Shown here: piece after piece, positions 6,650-11,339 of the stretch
Layout: each line of letters opens with the position of its first letter
Numbering within the stretch: position 1 is the stretch's first letter
Source: RGIG1959 sp051877215
GTDB lineage: Bacteria > Bacillota > Clostridia > Oscillospirales > Acutalibacteraceae
Direction: 5' to 3'
DNA length: 11,339 nt
Assembly (NCBI GenBank): GCA_051877215.1
Contig: JBJEIR010000121.1
Location: 1-11,339 of the forward strand
Notes under the pieces: generated by a model
The model's input: the letters and a program-made list of their open reading frames with translations, nothing else
Database searches by the model: none
Told to the model about the DNA's origin: nothing
Translations under genes and position numbers: made by a program

Positions 6650-7720
6650 TCAATCGTTAAAAACGATTTCGTGTCCGGATTCGGAGGAGTCATAGATTGC
6701 CTGCATGGTACGGGCGGTGACAACGACCGTATCAATGTGTGACGGCAGCTTTTCGCCGCTTTGAATACAGGAGATAAAGGAGTCAATTTCGTTTTGGAAC
6801 ATATCTTTGGTCTGGAAGGAGGGGGCCATGTCGTAAAGCATGCCGTTTTTCACGCCGTACAAACGGAAATCTCCGCCGTATTGCAGACGAACGCCTGCCT
6901 TGTCTCCGAGAAAATCAATATACATTTCGCCGACGCCGATGTTCTGAGCCCATGCGCCGTTGAGCGTGATGGTCGGGCCTTCGGTGCGGATCATGGCGGT
7001 GACAAAATCGTCTACATCATATGTTCCGTTTTCAAAATCGGCGGACTGCTTTGCCCACATGTTGACATATGCGTAATCCTTGATATCTTTGCCGAGCTTG
7101 CAGTAAGCCTTGCCGGATACGGTCTTGGCGGCAGGATCACCCGTACAATACATGATAAGATCGAGGAAATGCACGCCCCAGTCGATCAAGACGCCGCCGC
7201 CGGCAATCGCCTTCTGCGTGAAAGGCCCGCCGATGCCGGGAATGGAACGGTGCGCGCGGAAGGAGCCGTACACATGATAAACCTCGCCGAGCTCGCCTCC
7301 GTCAATCAGCTCTTTGATGCGATTGACCGCCGAGTTGAAGCGGTTGACAACGCCGATGTTCAGCGTCATACCGGTTTCATGCTGAACCTTCTGCATTTCC
7401 AGCACTTCCGCATAGGTACGGGCGGCCGGCTTTTCACACAGGACATGCTTGCCTGCGCGCATGGCATCAATGGAAATCTGCGGATGCATGTGGTTGGGGG
7501 TGCAGACGGAGACGGCGGTGACTTCGGGGTCGTTCAGCGCCACATGATAATCCTCAATGGCTTCACCGCAGCCGTATTTTTCAACGGCTTCTTTGGCGCG
7601 CTCGGGGATGATGTCGCAAAAATACTTGATTTCTGCATCCGGGCAGTTCATGTAAGAGGGGATGTGCGCACTGTTTGCAATCGTACCGCAACCGATAACA
7701 GCTACCTTGATTTTAGCCAT
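6650..7720 (-). CDS. Gfo/Idh/MocA family NAD(P)-dependent oxidoreductase
   Basis: Family enzymes oxidise or reduce a hydroxyl or keto group of a sugar or cyclitol with NAD(P). This 356-residue protein has the N-terminal Rossmann fold with GCGTIA at 10-15. The family signature EKP lies at 96-98 (LCEKPAA), its Lys being a usual catalytic residue. GGGVLIDWGVHFLDL near 174-188 contains the Asp180 and His184 expected at the active site. The C-terminal part is the alpha/beta substrate domain. The ATG, reverse complement of 7718-7720, follows a strong AGGAGG with about 8 nt spacing. It is the second gene after a sugar phosphate isomerase-like gene, so both probably act on one substrate, as in inositol or keto-sugar pathways. 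No transporter or kinase is adjacent, so the substrate cannot be named. Confidence 0.9.
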   Translation of the reverse strand: MAKIKVAVIGCGTIANSAHIPSYMNCPDAEIKYFCDIIPERAKEAVEKYGCGEAIEDYHVALNDPEVTAVSVCTPNHMHPQISIDAMRAGKHVLCEKPAARTYAEVLEMQKVQHETGMTLNIGVVNRFNSAVNRIKELIDGGELGEVYHVYGSFRAHRSIPGIGGPFTQKAIAGGGVLIDWGVHFLDLIMYCTGDPAAKTVSGKAYCKLGKDIKDYAYVNMWAKQSADFENGTYDVDDFVTAMIRTEGPTITLNGAWAQNIGVGEMYIDFLGDKAGVRLQYGGDFRLYGVKNGMLYDMAPSFQTKDMFQNEIDSFISCIQSGEKLPSHIDTVVVTARTMQAIYDSSESGHEIVFND

Positions 7721-7753
7721 AAGAAATTCCTCCTGTTTTTTTGCTGTGGGGAT

Positions 7754-7808
7754 TTATATAATCGGCTTTTAGCCGCATTATATTATATCGGCGTTTAGCC
7801 GCATTATA
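7754..7808. repeat. 26-bp imperfect tandem repeat with hairpin potential in an operon spacer
   Basis: Two copies occur with a 26-bp period. The cores at 7762-7782 and 7788-7808 agree at 20 of 21 positions: TCGGC, then T or G, then TTTAGCCGCATTATA. Each copy holds a GC-rich inverted repeat. In the upstream copy CGGCT and AGCCG flank three bases, and TATAAT/ATTATA pairing continues past one mismatch. It fills the 83-bp spacer between the isomerase and the oxidoreductase, and the right copy includes the isomerase stop codon. In RNA the hairpins could affect 3'-end stability or relative expression. Confidence 0.75.
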
Positions 7809-8658
7809 TTTTAGAACGGAGCAGCTCCATTGCCGATTTGACATCGGCAACGGGATCGGGGCCGACTTCCCGCTCAATGGTCAGATATCCGTGATAACCG
7901 ATTTCTTTTAAAGCGGCAAGATAGGCATCAAAATCAACACGGCCCTCGCCGAGAGGCGTTTCGAGGAAATAATCGCTCATGCGCATATCGCCGATGCCGC
8001 CGTCCGCAAAGAAATCGTAAATCACCTGCGGATCTGTCTTTTTCAGCATAATGCCGTCCTTGGCGTGGGTGTGTACGATATAGTCCTTGAGGATATGCAC
8101 CGCTTCAACCGGATCCTGGTCGGTGACCATGACAAAATTGGCGGGATCGAGGTTGACCGCCATTCCTTTGCAGCCGAGACTGTCAAGGAAGGTTTTCATG
8201 GTGGTTGCTTTTTCGGGGCCGGTTTCGATGGCAAAGTGCATTCCCTTGCTTTCGGCATAGGCTCCGAGCGTGTAGCAAGCCTCTTGCATGATCTTGTAAC
8301 GGTCGCAGGAAGTATCCTCGGGGATGACGCCGATGTGCGTTGTAATGACGGAGGCTCCCAAGGATTCTGCAATATCCACAATGCGCTTGGAAACGGCGAT
8401 TTTTTGAGGGTTGTCCTCCGCTTTTGCAAAGCCGTGACCGCCCAAATCTCCGCAAACAGCGGAAATCTCCAGGGAATTGTCACGCAGTATCTGCATGACC
8501 TCTGCGGTCTTTTGAGGCGTCATATTTTCGGGGGCGAGTTCACCCTCCACCATATACATTTGGATGCCGTCCGCTCCGAGAGAATGGGCAATTTCAACAT
8601 TGGTCTTGAAATCGCGGCGGAAGCTGTCCACAATGATGCCCAGCTTGAAATCACTCAT
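7804..8658 (-). CDS. Sugar phosphate isomerase/epimerase (AP_endonuc_2-type TIM barrel)
   Basis: The 284-residue protein belongs to the xylose isomerase-like TIM barrels that isomerise, epimerise or dehydrate sugars and cyclitols with a divalent metal; IolE and IolI are examples. Likely metal and active-site residues sit at barrel strand ends: His108 (TTHIG), Glu145 (AIETGPE), Asp171 (NLDPAN), His196 and His198 (VHTHAKD), and Glu262 (TIERE). PLGEGRVDF near 235-243 is a further family block. There is no signal peptide. The ATG, reverse complement of 8656-8658, follows AAAGGA with a longish spacing of about 11 nt. It is first in a two-gene unit with the oxidoreductase, behind the promoter at 8733-8761. 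The stop codon lies inside the 26-bp tandem repeat. Family is clear; substrate unknown. Confidence 0.88.
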   Translation of the reverse strand: MSDFKLGIIVDSFRRDFKTNVEIAHSLGADGIQMYMVEGELAPENMTPQKTAEVMQILRDNSLEISAVCGDLGGHGFAKAEDNPQKIAVSKRIVDIAESLGASVITTHIGVIPEDTSCDRYKIMQEACYTLGAYAESKGMHFAIETGPEKATTMKTFLDSLGCKGMAVNLDPANFVMVTDQDPVEAVHILKDYIVHTHAKDGIMLKKTDPQVIYDFFADGGIGDMRMSDYFLETPLGEGRVDFDAYLAALKEIGYHGYLTIEREVGPDPVADVKSAMELLRSKI

Positions 8659-8732
8659 GCGTTTTCAGTCCTTTCCTGAGAACATTCAAAATAGAGAAAG
8701 CTCCACCCTGACGGGTGCCCTATACATGGGGT

Positions 8733-8761
8733 ATTGTAATCAATTTCCTTTCATTTGTAAA
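8733..8761 (-). promoter_or_regulatory. Promoter of the isomerase-oxidoreductase operon
   Basis: On the minus strand: TTTACA (8756-8761), a 17-bp spacer, then TACAAT (8733-8738), five of six matches in each hexamer. Transcription would start near 8726, leaving a leader of about 68 nt. Near its beginning is a small hairpin, CACCC/GGGTG (8704-8717). Confidence 0.72.
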
Positions 8762-8834
8762 GTTTTATTTTTGCGTATCCGGTTATCCTCAGTTGTGCCT
8801 TATGTGAGAAATTTTGACAAACAAAAAGCGATAC

Positions 8835-8863
8835 TTGTCCGACGGCTCTTTTCCCGTTATCAT
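8835..8863 (+). promoter_or_regulatory. Probable promoter of comEA
   Basis: TTGTCC (8835-8840), a 17-bp spacer, then TATCAT (8858-8863), followed within about 20 nt by the AGGAGG ribosome site at 8881. The -35 is weak (4 of 6). A perfect TTGACA at 8814 has no -10 at a suitable distance. Confidence 0.45.
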
Positions 8864-8894
8864 AAAATAAAAAGCGGAAAAGGAGGAAGCGGCC

Positions 8895-9248
8895 GTGTCG
8901 GAGAAAGCCAAAAAATATATTCTGTTCGCCGTGATGGGGATTTTTACCGTATCGGTGATCCTTCTGAGCTTTTTGTCGGCGCCCTCGGTGCTGCTGCCGA
9001 CGATGAAGGATATGCGTCCTGCGGGTGGGGAAGAGAGTGCGGCGGTACAAAGCTGGCCGGTCGATTTGAATACCGTTTCCAAGGAGACCTTGGTGCTGCT
9101 CGATGGGCTGAGTGATGTGCTTGCCGAGCGGATCATTGCCTATCGGGAGGAGCACGGCGGCTTTCGCTCGGTGGAGGAATTGACGGAAATCAAAGGGATA
9201 GGGGAAAAGCGCCTGGCCGCATGGAAACCGTATTTTTATGTGGAATGA
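8895..9248 (+). CDS. ComEA-like helix-hairpin-helix DNA-binding protein
   Basis: ComEA proteins are membrane-anchored, bind incoming double-stranded DNA through a helix-hairpin-helix domain outside the cell, and help pull it in during transformation. This 117-residue form has a short cytoplasmic N-terminus, one membrane segment (about 8-28), a linker, and the ComEA domain from DLNT (57-60) to the end. The first hairpin reads GLS (71-73), where GIG is usual; the second is canonical KGIG (100-103). The SLBB domain of longer ComEA proteins, such as that of B. subtilis, is absent. The GTG at 8895 is chosen because AGGAGG (8881-8886) lies 8 nt upstream. ComEC is not adjacent, so a competence role is inferred only from the domain; a general DNA-binding role is possible. 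Confidence 0.87.
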   Translation: MSEKAKKYILFAVMGIFTVSVILLSFLSAPSVLLPTMKDMRPAGGEESAAVQSWPVDLNTVSKETLVLLDGLSDVLAERIIAYREEHGGFRSVEELTEIKGIGEKRLAAWKPYFYVE

Positions 9249-9305
9249 TTTTCAAAAAAACACCGACAGGCAAAAAAGAAAAGGTTGTAAAAATCGACAA
9301 ATAGG

Positions 9306-9334
9306 TTGCGCAAAAACAATATATTTGGTATAAT
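9306..9334 (+). promoter_or_regulatory. Promoter of thyX with extended -10
   Basis: TATAAT (9329-9334) is a perfect -10 directly preceded by TGG (extended -10). The -35 position 17 bp upstream, TTGCGC (9306-9311), keeps only TTG. It would drive thyX and tmk with a leader of about 38 nt. Confidence 0.68.
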
Positions 9335-9378
9335 AAAAAAAGAATGCTGTTTGAAAATGCTTTTGGGAGAGATTTGCT

Positions 9379-10134
9379 TTGAATATAACCTTGATTGCTC
9401 ATACGCCGGATCCCGAAAAAGTGGTAGCTGCCGCCGCAAAGCTTTGTTACAGCAGCAGCGATGTGCAGACGCTTATGGAGGATCTCACCCCGGAAAAAAT
9501 AGATCGGTTCGTGCAGATGCTGGCGTCTTACGGGCATGAAAGTCCGACGGAGCATGTGACATTTACCTTTGGAATTGAAGGCATCTCGCGAAGCTGTACG
9601 CATCAGCTGGTGCGCCATCGGATTGCTTCCTACAGCCAAAAAAGTCAGCGCTATGTCAGCGAACATGATTTTGAGTATATTACTCCGCCGGCTATCGCGC
9701 AGGATGAGGAGGCGACGGCCTGTTATGAGCGCGCAATGAAGCAGGCCGACGAAGCGTATAACACGCTTGCGGATCTTCTCGAACGCCGCTATGTCGCTGA
9801 GCTGACGGCACAGGGAAAGGATGAAAAGGAGGCGGCGCGTACCGCCCGTAAAAAAGCGATCGAGGACGCTCGCTTCGTTTTGCCGAACGCCTGCGAAACC
9901 AAAATTATTGTGACGATGAATGTGCGCACTCTCATGAACTTTTTCCGCCATCGCTGCTGCAATCGCGCGCAATGGGAAATTCGGGCCGTGGCACAGGAGA
10001 TGCTCCGTATCTGCCGTGAAACGGCGCCGGCGCTCTTTGCGCATGCCGGTCCCTCGTGCGTGAACGGGCCGTGTCCCGAAGGCAGTATGAGCTGCGGAAA
10101 AATGCTCGAAATGCGCGAACGCTATCGTGCCTGA
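9379..10134 (+). CDS. thyX: FAD-dependent thymidylate synthase ThyX
   Basis: ThyX converts dUMP to dTMP with methylenetetrahydrofolate and reduced FAD, independently of ThyA. The 251-residue protein contains the exact ThyX signature RHRIASYSQKSQR at 79-91 (RHRx2Sx4SxR), ESPTEH at 54-59, the FVLPNACET block near 166-174, and HRCCNRAQWEIR near 191-202. The C-terminus has spaced cysteines (227, 232, 239) in GPSCVNGPCPEGSMSCG, a feature I recall from clostridial ThyX proteins. The start is a TTG at 9379, with GGGAGAG (9365-9371) 7 nt upstream, and gives the expected MNITLIA N-terminus. It stands 13 nt before tmk, forming a dUMP to dTMP to dTDP unit. Identification is secure. Confidence 0.97.
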   Translation: MNITLIAHTPDPEKVVAAAAKLCYSSSDVQTLMEDLTPEKIDRFVQMLASYGHESPTEHVTFTFGIEGISRSCTHQLVRHRIASYSQKSQRYVSEHDFEYITPPAIAQDEEATACYERAMKQADEAYNTLADLLERRYVAELTAQGKDEKEAARTARKKAIEDARFVLPNACETKIIVTMNVRTLMNFFRHRCCNRAQWEIRAVAQEMLRICRETAPALFAHAGPSCVNGPCPEGSMSCGKMLEMRERYRA

Positions 10135-10147
10135 GGGGGTGGCTCAT

Positions 10148-10813
10148 ATGGGAAAATTGATTGTTTTGGACGGCTTGGACGGCAGTGGAAAATCAACGCA
10201 GCTTGCGGCGGTGGACGCGTGGCTGAACAAAGAGGGGATCGCACATCGTCAGATTTCTTTTCCCGATTATGAGCAGCCGTCCTCCGCGTTGGTGCGGCAG
10301 TATTTGGCGGGGGAATTCGGCGGTACGCCGGATGCAGTCAACGCCTATGCCGCTTCCTCTTTCTATGCAGTGGATCGGTATGCCAGCTTTAAGCGCTTTT
10401 GGCAGGAGGCGTACGAAAGCGGAGAGCTGATCATAGCCGCCCGTTACACCACCTCCAATGCCATTCACCAGATGTCAAAGCTCCCGAGAGAAGAATGGAA
10501 TGCCTATCTTGCATGGCTTGCCGATTATGAATATCGTTTGCTTGCCTTGCCCTGCCCGAATGAGGTGCTTTTTTTGGATATGCCTCCCTTGGTGTCTCAA
10601 AAGCTGATGAGTGGGCGATATGAGGGGGACGAAAGCAAAAAAGATATCCATGAACGCGACAGGGCGTATTTGAACAGATGTCGGGAAGCGGCGCTTTATG
10701 CCGCCTCACATGACGGATGGCGGGTCATTCCGTGCGCGCACGGCGAAACGCCGCGCGCTGTCGGAGAGATCACTGCCGAGTTGACTGCGGCTATACAGCG
10801 CGCGGTATTATAA
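10148..10813 (+). CDS. tmk: Thymidylate kinase (dTMP kinase)
   Basis: The enzyme phosphorylates dTMP to dTDP with ATP, the step after ThyX. The 221-residue protein has the P-loop GLDGSGKST at 9-17, FPDY at 38-41, YAVDRYAS near 73-80 and a LID-like region RYEGDESKKDIHERD near 157-171. The nucleotide-site stretch reads AARYTTSNAIHQ (97-108); most thymidylate kinases have Asp before the Arg-Tyr/His here (DRY or DRH), and this one has Ala98. ATG 10148 is chosen over the in-frame GTG 10127 because GAGGGGG (10133-10139) lies 8 nt upstream, it gives the family N-terminus, and GTG 10127 would overlap thyX. It is probably cotranscribed with thyX. Confidence 0.94.
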   Translation: MGKLIVLDGLDGSGKSTQLAAVDAWLNKEGIAHRQISFPDYEQPSSALVRQYLAGEFGGTPDAVNAYAASSFYAVDRYASFKRFWQEAYESGELIIAARYTTSNAIHQMSKLPREEWNAYLAWLADYEYRLLALPCPNEVLFLDMPPLVSQKLMSGRYEGDESKKDIHERDRAYLNRCREAALYAASHDGWRVIPCAHGETPRAVGEITAELTAAIQRAVL

Positions 10814-10972
10814 ATGCAACCGTTCTGTTTGATGACGGATTTTTGCGTATATTCGGCGTATAAATGTGCAGATATATATCGGAAAACAAATTATGAAACC
10901 GGACAAATCGGAAATACCGACAGAGAAGACGGATGCCGATTTTTCAGTCGTACGGCGGAGAGGAAGAAAACC

Positions 10973-11287
10973 ATGATCTATGTGCTGCTGGCAAACGGAT
11001 TTGAGGAATTGGAGGCGCTGGCCCCCGTTGACCTGCTTCGCAGAGCCGGTTGTGATGTCCGAACGGTGGCAATCGCTTGCGGCGATGATGCTGTCCGTCA
11101 TACCAAAACTGTTTGCGGTGCGCACTCGATTTTGGTACAAGCGGATCTTGCGGAGGATGAAGTCGCGACCGATGGCCTCGAGGCGGTTATTTTGCCGGGC
11201 GGAATGCCCGGAACGACCAATTTGGAGCGTTCGGAAACGGTGCAAGCCCTGCTTTCCTATGCGGTGGAAAATGACCTTCTGATCGGA
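10973..11287 (+). CDS. DJ-1/PfpI family protein, interrupted after residue 105
   Basis: The 105 residues up to the junction match the first half of the DJ-1/YajL group (ThiJ/PfpI fold), small proteins linked to glyoxal or methylglyoxal stress and deglycase-like activities. Visible are MIYVLLANGFEELEA with the conserved Glu11, PVDLLRRAG (18-26) and the strand-turn VILPGGMPG (72-80). After ENDLLIG the family continues with a nucleophile-elbow block of the AICAAP type, carrying the catalytic Cys. Here that is replaced by unrelated sequence from about 11283-11287, although the frame stays open to the window edge. ATG 10973 follows GGAGAGG (10957-10963) with 9 nt spacing. The 159-nt gap after tmk holds no clear promoter, only a loose inverted repeat (10905-10911/10936-10942) ending in T5. 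The truncation is most likely an assembly fault. Confidence 0.85.
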
Positions 11288-11339
11288 CCACATCGACGCC
11301 ATGGAGGAGCTCAAGCAGGGCATCCGCCTGCGGGCCTAC
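11283..11339 (+). CDS. secA: Fragment of SecA in a different frame, probably foreign to this contig
   Basis: The last 57 bases read as SDHIDAMEELKQGIRLRAY. This matches the conserved helical-wing/scaffold region of SecA, the ATPase of the Sec export pathway; B. subtilis SecA has DHIDAMDQLRQGIHLRAY there. The reading frame differs from that of the DJ-1 gene it follows. From GAC 11286 on, all 18 codons end in G or C and GC is 36 of 54, against 11 of 18 G/C-ending codons in the DJ-1 codons just upstream. SecA has no business immediately inside a DJ-1 gene. I read this as sequence from another, GC-rich organism joined to the contig end. Only an internal fragment is present, with neither start nor stop. 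Confidence 0.8.

Noticed and set aside
6761..7798. Long (345-codon) plus-strand open frame antisense to the oxidoreductase
   Set aside because: It is the shadow of a clearly identified Gfo/Idh/MocA gene, with no family match or ribosome site of its own.
7754..7808. CRISPR-like array
   Set aside because: There are only two directly abutting copies without spacers and no cas genes nearby.
8814..8835. TTGACA at 8814 with GATACT at 8830 as a comEA promoter
   Set aside because: The spacing is only 10 bp, too short for sigma-A; the weaker pair at 8835/8858 has 17 bp spacing.
9190..10044. Long minus-strand open frame (284 codons) antisense to thyX
   Set aside because: thyX on the plus strand has all its signature motifs; the antisense frame reads as Arg/His-rich sequence with no recognisable domain.
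10973..11339. A genuine DJ-1/SecA fusion protein
   Set aside because: The SecA segment is in a different frame from DJ-1, so no fused protein would be made, and its composition differs sharply.

Overview
The window looks like one ordinary chromosomal contig from an anaerobic, low-to-mid GC Firmicute of the class Clostridia. An Oscillospirales-type gut bacterium is my best guess, inferred from gene content and style rather than from any marker gene. Supporting signs are a DUF1385 (YqhQ-type) membrane protein directly followed by prmC, strong AGGAGG-like ribosome sites, GTG and TTG starts, ThyX in place of ThyA, a short single-repeat-type ComEA, and near-consensus sigma-A promoters. Almost everything is housekeeping. 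I see no phage, CRISPR, insertion sequence or defence locus.

Layout. Positions 1-1812 hold a DUF1385 membrane protein (5' truncated by the window edge) and prmC. A consensus promoter at 1877 drives tRNA-Asp(GTC) and tRNA-Thr(GGT), which end at a strong two-way terminator facing ung on the minus strand. From 3098, plus-strand genes follow: a YfbR-type 5'-deoxynucleotidase, an NADP/NAD malic enzyme, a GluQ-type tRNA-Asp glutamyl-queuosine synthetase, and a small lipoprotein with four CxxC pairs behind its own promoter. A 17-bp-stem terminator separates this from a convergent minus-strand pair (sugar phosphate isomerase/epimerase, then a Gfo/Idh/MocA oxidoreductase) whose spacer carries a 26-bp tandem repeat. 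From 8835 the plus strand encodes ComEA, ThyX, thymidylate kinase and a DJ-1/PfpI protein.

How the genes fit together. Four of them touch thymidylate and uracil metabolism: YfbR can release deoxynucleosides from dNMPs, ThyX makes dTMP from dUMP, Tmk phosphorylates it to dTDP, and Ung removes uracil that reaches DNA. GluQ modifies queuosine in tRNA-Asp with a GUC anticodon, and such a tRNA lies in the same window. The minus-strand pair is a small sugar or polyol catabolic unit of unknown substrate.

The clearest anomaly is the last 57 bases. At about position 11283-11287 the DJ-1 gene stops matching its family, just before its expected catalytic cysteine. It is replaced by a GC-rich sequence that reads, in another frame, as a fragment of SecA. 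This is most likely a chimeric assembly junction, so the right-hand end of the window should not be trusted.
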